18,707 nt of DNA from an uncultured Collinsella sp. (GCA_902493855.1 CABUQV010000033.1:1-18707); one strand, 5' to 3'. Numbered from the stretch's first letter, positions 7,717 to 16,003 are shown. Translations and numbers: made by a program. The notes: a model not told the origin generated them from the letters alone.

Positions 7717-8541
7717 CTAGTCGAGCACGACAAGCTCGGCGGGATCGTAATCCACGCCCATAAACGTAAGGCCGCAGGCAGGAGCCGTGGGGCCCGCAGC
7801 GGTACGGTCGCAAGCATCGATGACCTCGCGCATCCACTCGGGTTCACGGCGATGCATGCCAATCTCGACAAGCGTGCCCACGATCGTGCGGACCATCGAA
7901 TGCAGAAACGCATTGCCCTCGATGGTAAACGTCAGGATGTCCTCGCCAAACGCAACCTCATGGCCAAACTCGGCACGCATCACGCAGCGGTTCGTGGGCT
8001 TGCCCACGGCAGACGCCACCTTGCAAAAGCTCTTGAAGTCCTGCTCGCCCAGCAGCGCGGGACAGGCCGCAGACATCGCCTCAACATCCAATGGGTAGCG
8101 ATGCCACCACACCGCACCGCGCGAAAGCACAGGGCGTGCGTCGCGATCGGCAATACGGTACGTATACGTACGGGAACGCGCATCAAAGCGTGCAGAAAAG
8201 CCTTTACGGGCCTTGTAGACCTCGTTGATGGCGATATCTTTGGGCAGCAGGGCATCCATGGCCCGCAGCCACCTACGGCGCGTACACGCGAGCTCAGCGT
8301 CCGTTACGGGCACGCTGATGTACTGAGCCACGGCATGAACGCCGGCATCGGTACGCCCCGCGCACGTCAAATCGATCGGGCGGCGAAGCAGCGTCTCGAT
8401 GGCTCGACGTAGCTCACCCGCAACCGTCGTCTGTCCCGGCTGCTCGGCAAATCCGCTATACGATGAACCATCATAGGCCACACGAAATACGAGCGTGGCG
8501 TCAAGCTCGGGGGTCGAATTGAAATCAGACGGCGCAGTCAT
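7717..8541 (-). CDS. truA: tRNA pseudouridine(38-40) synthase TruA
   Basis: Converts uridines 38-40 in the anticodon stem-loop of tRNAs to pseudouridine. The 274-residue product carries the TruA signature GRTDAGVHA with catalytic Asp65, preceded by the YDGSSYSGFAEQPG segment (23-36) of the first half-domain. The length matches the family. The ATG has GGGAG 5 nt upstream; a TTG five codons earlier has no binding site. It follows rplQ, as in many Gram-positive genomes, but a strong terminator lies between the two. No good promoter was found after it, so truA may rely on read-through or on a weak promoter I missed. Confidence 0.95.
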   Translation of the reverse strand: MTAPSDFNSTPELDATLVFRVAYDGSSYSGFAEQPGQTTVAGELRRAIETLLRRPIDLTCAGRTDAGVHAVAQYISVPVTDAELACTRRRWLRAMDALLPKDIAINEVYKARKGFSARFDARSRTYTYRIADRDARPVLSRGAVWWHRYPLDVEAMSAACPALLGEQDFKSFCKVASAVGKPTNRCVMRAEFGHEVAFGEDILTFTIEGNAFLHSMVRTIVGTLVEIGMHRREPEWMREVIDACDRTAAGPTAPACGLTFMGVDYDPAELVVLD

Positions 8542-8576
8542 GGGCGCTCCCAACAAACAAGTAACGGTATCGCGAC

Positions 8577-8607
8577 AAAAAAAGAGGGGTACGCGAACGT
8601 ACCCCTC
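8577..8607 (-). terminator. Strong intrinsic terminator after rplQ
   Basis: A perfect 10-bp stem (8598-8607 with 8584-8593) with a UUCG loop on the minus strand is followed by seven T residues. It lies 26 nt past the rplQ stop and should end the ribosomal operon transcript. Confidence 0.95.
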
Positions 8608-8633
8608 GAATATAGCCTATGCAGACGGAATGT

Positions 8634-9101
8634 CTACTCAGCGGTCTCCTCAGCGGGAGCCTCCTCGACGGCCTCGACCTTCTTGGGAGCAGCGGCCTTC
8701 TTGGGGGCCGGAGCGGCCTTCTTGGCCTTAGGCGTGCAAGGCTCGGTGACGAGCTCCATGATAACGATGGGAGCGTTGTCGCCCTTGCGGTTGCCGAGCT
8801 TCATGATGCGGGTGTAACCGCCGTTGCGGTCCTGCCACATGCCCTGGGCAGCCTTGTCGAAGATCTCGGCAACGAGCTGCTTATCGCCGAGCTTGGCGAT
8901 AGCCAGACGACGAGAGTGCAGGTCGCCCTTCTTGGCCCAAGTGATGATCGGGTCGACGACCGAACGCAGCGCCTTAGCGCGGGTCTCGGTGGTCTTGATG
9001 CGGTCGTTCTCGAAGAGGGCCTTAGCAAGGCTCTTCTTCATGGCCTTGGTGTGGCTCGCATCGGTGCCGAGCTTCAGGCCCTTCTTAACGTTGTGACGCA
9101 T
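8634..9101 (-). CDS. rplQ: 50S ribosomal protein bL17
   Basis: Large-subunit protein bL17. The 155-residue product starts MRHNVKKGLKLG and contains the usual core to about residue 120. A 30-35 residue Ala/Lys/Pro- then Glu-rich tail follows, longer than in E. coli L17; such tails occur in actinobacterial homologues. The ATG has GAGGAG about 10 nt upstream. It lies 30 nt downstream of rpoA, the standard order, and is the last gene before the operon terminator. Confidence 0.97.
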   Translation of the reverse strand: MRHNVKKGLKLGTDASHTKAMKKSLAKALFENDRIKTTETRAKALRSVVDPIITWAKKGDLHSRRLAIAKLGDKQLVAEIFDKAAQGMWQDRNGGYTRIMKLGNRKGDNAPIVIMELVTEPCTPKAKKAAPAPKKAAAPKKVEAVEEAPAEETAE

Positions 9102-9131
9102 GGTCTAGTTTCTCCTCAAATATGCGAAGCA

Positions 9132-10073
9132 TTAAGCCTTCAGGCTCAGGCCCATGGACTCAAGCTTGTCCTTCACTTCCTCGATCGACTTAACACCGAA
9201 GTTACGGATGTTGAGCAGATCGTTCTCCGAGAACTCAACGAGCTGACGGACCGAGTGAATGCTGGCGCGCTTAAGGCAGTTGTAGGAACGGACGGAAAGG
9301 TCCAGATCCTCGATCTGCTTGTCCAGCTCGGCGTTGTCGTTGGTGACCTCGGGAGCGAAGATCGAAGCCTCCTCCTCGACCTCGGGGGTCTCGGCAAGGT
9401 TCATAAAGGCGGCCATATGCTGGTTGATGATATTGGCAGCCTGGACCACGGCGTCGCGCGGGGCGATGGAGCCGTTGGTCTCGATCTCGAGGACAAGGCG
9501 GTCGTAGTCGGTGTGCTGACCGACACGGCAAGCCTCAACGAGCTTGGCGCAACGGGAAACCGGCGAGTACAGCGAGTCGACGTGGATCACACCGATGGGA
9601 TCGTTGTCGCGCTTGTTTGCCTCGCCAGAAACATAGCCGCGGCCATAGCCGATGCGCATGCTCATGGTGAGATGGCCACCCTCGGTGAGCGTAGCAATGT
9701 GCTGCTCGGGGTTGACAAGCTCAAACTCGGACGGAATAAAGAAGTCCGCACCGGTGACCTCGCAGGGGCCGTCAACCGAGATGGTGGCGGTCGCCTCGTC
9801 GGTCGTGCCGAGAGCCCTGAAGACAAGACCCTTGACATTCAGGACGATGTCGGTGACATCCTCGACCATGTTAGGGATGGTCATGAACTCGTGCTGCGCA
9901 CCATCGATCTGAATAGCCTCGACGGCGGCACCCTCGAGCGAGGACAGAAGAACGCGACGAAGGGAGTTACCCAGCGTATCGCCGTAGCCACGCTCGAGCG
10001 GCTCGACGGAGACACGAGCAGACGTCTCGTTGATCTCTTCGACCTGAACCTGAGGCCTAATGAATTCTGACAT
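9132..10073 (-). CDS. rpoA: RNA polymerase alpha subunit
   Basis: Scaffold subunit of RNA polymerase. The 313-residue product has the N-terminal assembly domain (about 1-228, with the dimerisation segment GYGDTLGNSLRRVLLSS near the start), an acidic linker, and the C-terminal domain (about 246-313) that binds UP elements and activators. Arg262 in LSVRSYNCLK corresponds to the DNA-contacting Arg265 of E. coli. The ATG follows GGAGG by 6 nt. It lies between rpsD and rplQ as in the conserved alpha operon. Confidence 0.98.
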   Translation of the reverse strand: MSEFIRPQVQVEEINETSARVSVEPLERGYGDTLGNSLRRVLLSSLEGAAVEAIQIDGAQHEFMTIPNMVEDVTDIVLNVKGLVFRALGTTDEATATISVDGPCEVTGADFFIPSEFELVNPEQHIATLTEGGHLTMSMRIGYGRGYVSGEANKRDNDPIGVIHVDSLYSPVSRCAKLVEACRVGQHTDYDRLVLEIETNGSIAPRDAVVQAANIINQHMAAFMNLAETPEVEEEASIFAPEVTNDNAELDKQIEDLDLSVRSYNCLKRASIHSVRQLVEFSENDLLNIRNFGVKSIEEVKDKLESMGLSLKA

Positions 10074-10105
10074 GTATTACCTCCAGCCTCAGCAGCCCGG
10101 ATGGA

Positions 10106-10702
10106 CTACTTAGAGTAGAGCTCGACGATGAGCTGCTCGTTGATATCACCGCTGATCTGCTCACGCGTCGGCAGAGCGAGCACGTTACCAGACAGCTTCT
10201 CGATATCGACCTCGAGCCAGCCAGGGACCTCAAAGCGCTCGGAGGAAATCAGGGCCTCCTTGATGGGGAGGAGGTCACGGAACTTCTCGCCGACAGCGAC
10301 GACGTCGCCGGCCTTGACGCGGTAGGACGGGATGTCCACGCGCTTGCCGTTCACGGTAAAGTGACCGTGACGGACGGACTGACGAGCCTCTTTGCGGGTG
10401 CGGGCGAAGCCAAGACGGAAGACGACGTTGTCGAGGCGAGACTCAAGGATGATCATGAGGTTCTCACCGGTGACGCCGTTCATCTTGCGGGCCTTGTTGA
10501 AGTAGCCGTGGAACTGCTTCTCTAGAACGCCATAGATGAACTTGACCTTCTGCTTCTCGCGCAGCTGCATGCCGTACTCAGATTCCTTGCGACGGCGCTT
10601 GGGCTGACGGATAGATTCCTTCTTGCTGCTGTAACCGAGCTCAGCGGGATCGATCCCGAGCTGACGGCAGCGCTTAAGAACAGGAGTCCTGTCGATTGCC
10701 AT
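10106..10702 (-). CDS. rpsD: 30S ribosomal protein uS4, zinc-free form
   Basis: Primary 16S rRNA-binding protein of the 30S body. The 198-residue product has the S4 RNA-binding domain around residues 90-155 (SRLDNVVFRLGFA onward). The N-terminus reads MAIDRTPVLKRCRQLG and has a single cysteine, so the four-Cys zinc knuckle of many S4 proteins is absent. Similar zinc-free N-termini occur in Clostridia and related groups. In E. coli S4 represses its own operon; no clear target site was recognised here. Confidence 0.97.
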   Translation of the reverse strand: MAIDRTPVLKRCRQLGIDPAELGYSSKKESIRQPKRRRKESEYGMQLREKQKVKFIYGVLEKQFHGYFNKARKMNGVTGENLMIILESRLDNVVFRLGFARTRKEARQSVRHGHFTVNGKRVDIPSYRVKAGDVVAVGEKFRDLLPIKEALISSERFEVPGWLEVDIEKLSGNVLALPTREQISGDINEQLIVELYSK

Positions 10703-10721
10703 ATTGATACGATCCTTTCAG

Positions 10722-11126
10722 TTACACGCGGCGACGCTTCTTGGGGCGGCAGCCGTTGTGCGGAATGGGGGTCTTGTCCTGGATGCTCGAGACCTCGAGG
10801 CCAGCAGCCTGGAGGGAGCGGATGGCGGTCTCACGACCGGAGCCGGGGCCCTTGACGAAGACGGAAACCTTCTTCATACCGTGCTCCATGGCCTGCTTGG
10901 CAGCAGCCTCGGCAGCCATCTGGGCAGCGAACGGCGTGGACTTACGGGAGCCCTTGAAGCCCACCTGGCCAGCCGACTTCCAGGAAATGACGTTGCCCTG
11001 GGGATCGGTGATCGAAACGATCGTGTTGTTGAACGTAGAACGAATGTGAGCCTGGCCCACGGAAATGTTCTTACGGTCCGCGCGCTTCAGACGGGCAGCG
11101 CGAACGTTCTTCTTAGCAGTAGCCAT
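10722..11126 (-). CDS. rpsK: 30S ribosomal protein uS11
   Basis: Small-subunit platform protein near the mRNA exit. The 134-residue product shows the family core HIRSTFNNTIVSITD (about 27-41) and GPGSGRETAIRSL, and ends in the basic tail PHNGCRPKKRRRV. AAGGAG lies about 10 nt before the ATG. It sits 14 nt after rpsM and 19 nt before rpsD. Confidence 0.98.
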   Translation of the reverse strand: MATAKKNVRAARLKRADRKNISVGQAHIRSTFNNTIVSITDPQGNVISWKSAGQVGFKGSRKSTPFAAQMAAEAAAKQAMEHGMKKVSVFVKGPGSGRETAIRSLQAAGLEVSSIQDKTPIPHNGCRPKKRRRV

Positions 11127-11140
11127 CTATCTAGCGCTCC

Positions 11141-11515
11141 TTATTTCTTCTTCTTAGCACCGATCTGACGCTTCGGGCCCTTGCGGGTACGAGCGTTAGT
11201 GTGGGTGCGCTGGCCGCGGACCGGGAGGCCCTTGCGGTGACGAAGGCCGCGGTTGCAGCCGATGTCCATAAGGCGCTTGACGTTCTGGTTGCGCTCACGG
11301 CGGAGGTCGCCCTCAACCATGATCTGGTTCTTGTCGATATAATCGCGGATGGCGTTAACCTCATCCTCGGTGAGGTCCTTAACGCGCGTATCCACGTTAA
11401 CGTTGCACTCGACGCAAATCTTCGTCGCAGTGGTGCGGCCGATGCCGTAAATGTAGGTCAGACCGATCTCAACGCGCTTCTCACGCGGGAGGTCGACACC
11501 ATTAATACGGGCCAA
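11141..11515 (-). CDS. rpsM: 30S ribosomal protein uS13
   Basis: Small-subunit head protein contacting 5S-bearing elements and tRNA. The 124-residue product begins ARINGVDLPREKRVEIGLTY and ends in a Lys/Arg-rich tail, matching the family over its whole length. The start codon is TTG, set by AGGAG 6 nt upstream and by alignment to the family's first residues. The gap to rpmJ is 14 nt. Confidence 0.97.
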   Translation of the reverse strand: MARINGVDLPREKRVEIGLTYIYGIGRTTATKICVECNVNVDTRVKDLTEDEVNAIRDYIDKNQIMVEGDLRRERNQNVKRLMDIGCNRGLRHRKGLPVRGQRTHTNARTRKGPKRQIGAKKKK

Positions 11516-11529
11516 CGTAGTCTCCTCTC

Positions 11530-11643
11530 TTAACCCTGACGCTGCTTATGACGGGGGTTCTCGCAAATGACGAGGACCTTGCCATGGCGCCTAATGATTT
11601 TGCACTTATCGCACATCTTCTTGACCGAAGGACGTACCTTCAT
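11530..11643 (-). CDS. rpmJ: 50S ribosomal protein bL36
   Basis: A 37-residue protein, MKVRPSVKKM at its start and HKQRQG at its end. Zinc ligands Cys11, Cys14, Cys27 and His32 are present, so this is the zinc-binding form. The ATG follows AAAGGAAG by 4 nt. It is the first gene after a 150-nt non-coding leader that separates it from infA. Confidence 0.97.
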   Translation of the reverse strand: MKVRPSVKKMCDKCKIIRRHGKVLVICENPRHKQRQG

Positions 11644-11793
11644 CGTTCTTCCTTTCGGTAGCGCTCAAACTACTTCCCTACTATCTACTCGCCCAGCCGC
11701 AGGCGTTTAAAACTATGGCTGGTCTTCACACACAATCCGACCGTAGGTTGAGCTAAGCCTGCAGCCGGAAATGGAGTGCGTGTATGCGTGCCG
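11644..11793 (-). promoter_or_regulatory. 150-nt leader between infA and rpmJ
   Basis: This is the longest internal gap of the ribosomal cluster. It contains a 6-bp stem, CCAGCC with GGCTGG (11693-11698 and 11717-11722), around an AT-rich loop, and no ORF. No strong promoter was found; TTGTGT with TTTTAA, 17 nt apart, is a weak candidate. It may hold a ribosomal-protein leader or an internal promoter for the alpha-operon part. Confidence 0.3.
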
Positions 11794-12012
11794 CTATTTA
11801 TAGCGATAGGTGATGCGGCCGCGGGTCAGGTCGTACGGGGAAAGCTCCACGACAACCCTGTCACCGGGGAGAATGCGGATGTAATTCATTCGGATCTTGC
11901 CAGAAATGTTGCACAGAACCGAATGACCGTTCTCGAGCTCGACCTTAAACATGGCATTGGGCAGTGGTTCCTTTACCGTACCCTCGAGCTCAATTGCGTC
12001 TTCCTTCTTCAC
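11794..12012 (-). CDS. infA: Translation initiation factor IF-1
   Basis: Small OB-fold factor that occupies the 30S A site during initiation. The product matches IF-1 throughout, including PLPNAMFKVELENGH and GKIRMNYIRILPGDR, and ends DLTRGRITYRYK. The chosen GTG start gives 72 residues, the usual length, with AAAG about 10 nt upstream. A TTG two codons earlier (position 12018) is directly preceded by a stop and is the only other in-frame choice. It lies between map and rpmJ with its own candidate promoter. Confidence 0.95.
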   Translation of the reverse strand: MKKEDAIELEGTVKEPLPNAMFKVELENGHSVLCNISGKIRMNYIRILPGDRVVVELSPYDLTRGRITYRYK

Positions 12013-12044
12013 AAGCAATCATCTTTCTCTAGAAAACGACAGCG

Positions 12045-12080
12045 ATTGAGTATTCTACAACACGTATGCACGCATCGTAA
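12045..12080 (-). promoter_or_regulatory. Candidate infA promoter
   Basis: A minus-strand TAGAAT (12052-12057), 5 of 6 matches to the -10 consensus, lies in the 104-nt gap after map. A weak -35, TTACGA, lies 17 nt upstream. It would start transcription about 33 nt before infA. Confidence 0.35.
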
Positions 12081-12116
12081 TAACTTCGTAATGGCTCCAC
12101 AACTAAGTGGAACTTG

Positions 12117-12905
12117 TTACATTTCTCCGCCTTGGAGCGAACACCAAGCACCTTGGGCATCCGTGGTGAGAATCACCGGACCGTCATTGGTAATGGCGAC
12201 GGTGTTCTCGTAGTGCGCGGCGGGCAGGTGGTCGTTGGTCGTAACGATCCAACCGTCGGAGCCCGTGCTCACATGGTTGGAACCCATCGTAACCATCGGC
12301 TCAATGGCAATGACCATGCCGGCCTGGAGGCGAACGCCCCTCCCCTTCTTTCCATAGTTAGGAACGTTGGGGTCCTCGTGCATCACGCGACCAATGCCAT
12401 GGCCCACATAATCACGAAGCACGCCGTAACCGTGAGACTCGGCGAGGGACTGAACGGCATAACCGACGTCCCCGATATGGTTACCGGGAACAGCCTGCTC
12501 GATGGCAGCCTTAAGGCAATCGCGCGTGACCTCGCACAAAGCCTTGGCTTCGGGCGTGGGGGTGCCGACGAAAAACGTCCAAGCGTTATCGCCGACCCAA
12601 CCGTCGACAACGGCTCCCGTATCGATGGAGATGATATCGCCATCGCGCAGGATCATGTCGGGGTTGGGAATACCGTGGACCACGGCATCGTTGATCGATG
12701 CGCAAATGGTCCCCGGGAACCCGCCGTAACCCTTAAAGGCCGGGGTGCCGCCATGCATGCGGATAATCTGCTCCGCGAGCTGATCGAGCTCAAAAGTCGA
12801 AACGCCGGGGCGCACCATGGCTCCAACGTGGCGGAGCGCCATCTTAGATAGCGCTCCTGCCTTCTTCATCTGCTCGATTTGCGTTGCAGACTTAATCTTG
12901 ATCAT
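12117..12905 (-). CDS. map: Methionine aminopeptidase type I
   Basis: Removes the initiator methionine from nascent proteins. The 262-residue product has all five metal ligands of the family at Asp95, Asp106, His169, Glu202 and Glu233, and the substrate His78 in VVHGIP. The motifs GHGIGRVMHEDP and IEPM are intact. There is no N-terminal zinc-finger extension, so it is a type Ia-like enzyme. Its ATG overlaps the adk stop codon in ATGA, which suggests translational coupling. The order adk-map-infA is usual in Gram-positives. Confidence 0.97.
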   Translation of the reverse strand: MIKIKSATQIEQMKKAGALSKMALRHVGAMVRPGVSTFELDQLAEQIIRMHGGTPAFKGYGGFPGTICASINDAVVHGIPNPDMILRDGDIISIDTGAVVDGWVGDNAWTFFVGTPTPEAKALCEVTRDCLKAAIEQAVPGNHIGDVGYAVQSLAESHGYGVLRDYVGHGIGRVMHEDPNVPNYGKKGRGVRLQAGMVIAIEPMVTMGSNHVSTGSDGWIVTTNDHLPAAHYENTVAITNDGPVILTTDAQGAWCSLQGGEM

Positions 12906-13528
12906 AGACCGAGAGCCTCTTTGACATCCCCGTACACGGTCTCGCGAGCCTGGTCACCGTTGACCGACTTGAGCAGACCCTGGCCACGATAGTAGTCAAC
13001 GAGCGGGCTCGTGGACTTCTCGTAGACGTCGAGACGGTTCTTGATGGTCTCGGGCTTGTCGTCATCGCGCTGATACATCTCGCCACCGCACTTGGGGCAG
13101 GTGGCATCGGCAGAGGTGCCGGTGTAACCGCAGGCGCGGCAGGTGCGACGCGAAGACAGGCGATCGATAATGACCTCGGGGGCCACATCGACCAGAAGAG
13201 CACAGTCGATCTCGCGACCCATGGCGGAGAGCTCGGAATCGAGCGTCACGGCCTGGGCGGTGTTGCGCGGGAAGCCGTCGAGAATGAAGCCCTGCTGGGC
13301 GTCATCGGCGGCAAGGCGCTCCTTGACAAGATCGATCACGAGCTGGTCGGGAACGAGCTCGCCAGCGTCCATGTACTTCTTAGCCTGAATACCAAGCTCG
13401 GTGCCACCCTTGACGGCAGCACGCAGCAGGTCGCCCGTGGAAATGTGAGCGACGCCAAACTCGGCGACGAGCTCCTGTGCGACGGTGCCCTTACCGGCAC
13501 CCGGAGCTCCGAGCAATACGAGGTTCAT
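12902..13528 (-). CDS. adk: Adenylate kinase with a zinc LID
   Basis: Interconverts 2 ADP with ATP and AMP. The 208-residue product has the P-loop GAPGAGKGT at 7-15 and the DGFPRN signature at 84-89. The LID carries four cysteines, Cys130, Cys133, Cys144 and Cys147, in CX2CX10CX2C, a zinc site. The interval is shorter than the CX2CX16CX2C of the well-studied Bacillus enzymes, and the FNPP-containing stretch is missing. The ATG follows AGAGGAGG by 7 nt; a TTG two codons earlier is too close to that site. It lies 18 nt after secY and overlaps map by 4 nt. Confidence 0.97.
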   Translation of the reverse strand: MNLVLLGAPGAGKGTVAQELVAEFGVAHISTGDLLRAAVKGGTELGIQAKKYMDAGELVPDQLVIDLVKERLAADDAQQGFILDGFPRNTAQAVTLDSELSAMGREIDCALLVDVAPEVIIDRLSSRRTCRACGYTGTSADATCPKCGGEMYQRDDDKPETIKNRLDVYEKSTSPLVDYYRGQGLLKSVNGDQARETVYGDVKEALGL

Positions 13529-13546
13529 GAGCAATCCTCCTCTAGC

Positions 13547-14833
13547 CTATTTAAAGAATCCATCGTAATCATACATCTTGATCTGGCCTTCGAGCTTATC
13601 GACCGTGTCGAGCACGACGCCGACCATGATGAGGATGGACGTGCCGCCAAATGCCTGGATCAGATGGTTACCCGTGAAAGAGAAGATAATCGAAGGCACG
13701 ATGGCGATGAGCGCCAAAAAGACAGCGCTGGGAAGCGTGATCTTGTTGAGCGCGTTCTTGATGTAGGCCGCGGTAGCCCTACCCGGACGCACGCCCGGAA
13801 TAAAGCCGCCCTGCTTCTTAAGGTTGTCGGCCGTGTCATCGGGGTTGAACACCATGGACGTGTAGAAGTACGCGAAAAACACGATGAGGACAACGTTAAG
13901 CACCCAGTTGAGCCAGCCGCGCGAAAGCGCAGAGGCAACTGCCTGGATCCAGCCGATGCCGGGGAAGAACACGGCAATCTGAGCCGGGAAGTACAGCAGC
14001 GCCGAAGCGAAGATGATCGGCACGACACCCGCGGTGTTGACCTTGATGGGCAGGTAGGTGGTCTGGCCACCCATCATGCGACGGCCCACGACGCGCTTAG
14101 CGTAGGAGACCGGGATGCGGCGCTGGCCGCGCTCAAGGAAAACAATCAACGGAATAACCAGCAGGATGATGGCGCAGATGATCACCATGGTGATGATGCC
14201 ACCGGCATTGCCCTCGGTGCTGGAGAAGATAGCCTGCGGCAGACCGGCCATGATGTTCGCGAAGATGATCAGCGACATGCCATTGCCGATACCGCGCTGG
14301 GTGATGAGCTCACCAATCCACATGATCAGCATGGCGCCCGCAGTGAGCGTGCCGACGATCATGAGGTCGAAGATGATCTCGGGAGCGCCGGCGCCATTGA
14401 AGCTGATGCCGAAGCTCTTAAAGAGGAAGAGGTAACCAACGGAGTTGAGGATTGCCAGAGCCAGGGTGAGGTAACGCGAATACTGCGTAATCTTGGTCTG
14501 ACCGACCTCGCCCTCGCGAGCAAGCTCATGCAGGGAAGGCACGACGGCCTGGAGCATCTGGAGGATGATCGAGCTGGTGATGTAAGGCATGATGCCCAGC
14601 GAAAACACCGACACATAGCTCAACGCGCCGCCAGAGAAAAGATTCAGGAGGGCCATAGCACCTGCGGCGACCGAATTGTTATCGGTCGAGAAAAGGCCCA
14701 GCATCCCCTGGAAGGGAATGCCGGGCACAGGAACGTGCGCACCAATGCGGTACACGACGAGCATAGCTATGGTAAAAAGAATCTTTTCGCGCAATTCTTT
14801 GATGCGGAAAGCATTCTTAAGACCATTTAGCAC
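13547..14833 (-). CDS. secY: Protein translocase subunit SecY
   Basis: Central pore subunit of the Sec translocon in the cytoplasmic membrane. The 428-residue product begins with the amphipathic segment NAFRIKELREKILFT and has the ten hydrophobic segments of the family, with the plug and first helix around MLVVYRIGAHVPVPGI (22-37). The cytosolic loop GQRRIPVSYAKR, near residue 235, marks the ribosome/SecA-binding face. The start is GTG and lies inside the 3' end of rplO, overlapping by 7 nt, so the two are likely translationally coupled. secY between rplO and adk is the standard order. Confidence 0.98.
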   Translation of the reverse strand: MLNGLKNAFRIKELREKILFTIAMLVVYRIGAHVPVPGIPFQGMLGLFSTDNNSVAAGAMALLNLFSGGALSYVSVFSLGIMPYITSSIILQMLQAVVPSLHELAREGEVGQTKITQYSRYLTLALAILNSVGYLFLFKSFGISFNGAGAPEIIFDLMIVGTLTAGAMLIMWIGELITQRGIGNGMSLIIFANIMAGLPQAIFSSTEGNAGGIITMVIICAIILLVIPLIVFLERGQRRIPVSYAKRVVGRRMMGGQTTYLPIKVNTAGVVPIIFASALLYFPAQIAVFFPGIGWIQAVASALSRGWLNWVLNVVLIVFFAYFYTSMVFNPDDTADNLKKQGGFIPGVRPGRATAAYIKNALNKITLPSAVFLALIAIVPSIIFSFTGNHLIQAFGGTSILIMVGVVLDTVDKLEGQIKMYDYDGFFK

Positions 14834-15276
14834 GGCAGCTCGACCTTTCCGCCGGCGGCCTCGATCTTGGCCTGCGCAGAAGCGCTGACCTTGTCGACCT
14901 TGACCGTGAACTTCTTGGTGAGCTCACCATTGCCGAGCACCTTGACGGGCTCGAACTCGCTCTTGGTGATGCGAGCGGCCTTAAGAGCGGCACCGTCGAT
15001 CACAGCGCCGTCCTCGAACTTACGCTCGAGACGCTCAACGTTAACAGCGGTGTACTCGATACGACGGGGGTTGCGGAAGCCCGGAAGCTTGGGCAGGCGC
15101 ATAGCCAGCGGAGTCTGGCCACCCTCGAAGCCGGCACCCTTGGTGCCGCCAGAGCGGGAACCCTGGCCCTTCTGACCGCGGCCAGAAGTGGTGCCGTGAC
15201 CCGAAGAATTGCCACGGCCGACGCGCTTGCGGTTCTTGGTGGAACCGGGCGCGGGAGTAAGATCGTGAAGCTGCAT
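14827..15276 (-). CDS. rplO: 50S ribosomal protein uL15
   Basis: Late-assembling large-subunit protein. The 149-residue product has the Gly/Arg/Ser-rich N-terminus of the family (RVGRGNSSGHGTTSGRGQKG) and the segment GFEGGQTPLAMRLPKLPGF. It ends by overlapping secY by 7 nt and starts 3 nt after rpmD. Confidence 0.98.
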   Translation of the reverse strand: MQLHDLTPAPGSTKNRKRVGRGNSSGHGTTSGRGQKGQGSRSGGTKGAGFEGGQTPLAMRLPKLPGFRNPRRIEYTAVNVERLERKFEDGAVIDGAALKAARITKSEFEPVKVLGNGELTKKFTVKVDKVSASAQAKIEAAGGKVELPC

Positions 15277-15279
15277 TTG

Positions 15280-15462
15280 CTACTCCTCTACAATCTCGAC
15301 AAGGTGCTTGACCTTGAAGATCATGCCGCGGACGGACTCGTTGTCAGCAATCTCGCGAACCTCGCGGATCCTGTGGAGACCGAGGGCACGGACAGTACGG
15401 ACCTGGTCCTGCTTGCAACCGTTGGTGCTGCGGACCTGCTTGATCTTGATGGTGTCAGCCAT
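15280..15462 (-). CDS. rpmD: 50S ribosomal protein uL30
   Basis: A 60-residue protein matching bacterial L30, with KIKQVRSTNGCKQDQ at the start and RTVRALGLHRI in the middle. It is packed between rpsE (2-nt gap) and rplO (3-nt gap), which points to coupled translation of the three. Confidence 0.97.
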   Translation of the reverse strand: MADTIKIKQVRSTNGCKQDQVRTVRALGLHRIREVREIADNESVRGMIFKVKHLVEIVEE

Positions 15463-15464
15463 GC

Positions 15465-15989
15465 TTAGTTCTCCTTACCGACGAACATCTCGGAGACCGT
15501 CAGGCCACGGCGAGCCGCGACGTCCTCAGGGCTGGAGAGCTCCTTGAGGCCCTCGACGGCAGCCTTGATGATGTTGAGGCCGTTGTCGGTACCGAGGGAC
15601 TTGGACAGGACGTTCTTGATGCCAGCAAGCTCAAAGAGGGGACGCACAGCGCCGCCGGCGATAACGCCGGTACCCTCGACAGCGGGCTTGATGATGATGC
15701 GGCCGGCACCAAAGTGGCCGAGAACCTCGTGCGGGATGGTGCCCTGCTCGGTCACCGGCACGTGGAACATGTTCTTCTTGGCATCGAGAGATGCCTTGGA
15801 GATGGCCATGGGCACCTCAGCGGACTTGCCCATGCCAACGCCGACGTTGCCCTTGCCGTCGCCAACGACGACGAGAGCGACGAGGCTCATGCGACGACCA
15901 CCCTTGACGGTCTTCGACACGCGGTTGATGTAAACGACGCGCTCCTCGAACTCGGAGGCCTCGCGCTGCTGCTTCTGATTACGAGCCAT
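15465..15989 (-). CDS. rpsE: 30S ribosomal protein uS5
   Basis: Decoding-fidelity protein of the small subunit; alterations in the N-terminal loop confer spectinomycin resistance in other bacteria. The 174-residue product has the double-stranded RNA-binding-like N domain (EERVVYINRVSKTVKGGRR at about 16-34) and the C domain with GAGRIIIKPAVEGTGVIAGG. It starts 14 nt after rplR. Confidence 0.98.
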   Translation of the reverse strand: MARNQKQQREASEFEERVVYINRVSKTVKGGRRMSLVALVVVGDGKGNVGVGMGKSAEVPMAISKASLDAKKNMFHVPVTEQGTIPHEVLGHFGAGRIIIKPAVEGTGVIAGGAVRPLFELAGIKNVLSKSLGTDNGLNIIKAAVEGLKELSSPEDVAARRGLTVSEMFVGKEN

Positions 15990-16003
15990 GTGCTACATAC
16001 CTC

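Noticed and set aside
8619..10070. 483-codon plus-strand ORF over rplQ and rpoA
   Set aside because: Spans two genes in antisense and ignores their boundary and gap; a codon-bias artefact.
13445..14830. 461-codon plus-strand ORF over adk and secY
   Set aside because: Antisense to two certain genes, His/Asp/Glu-rich with no domain.
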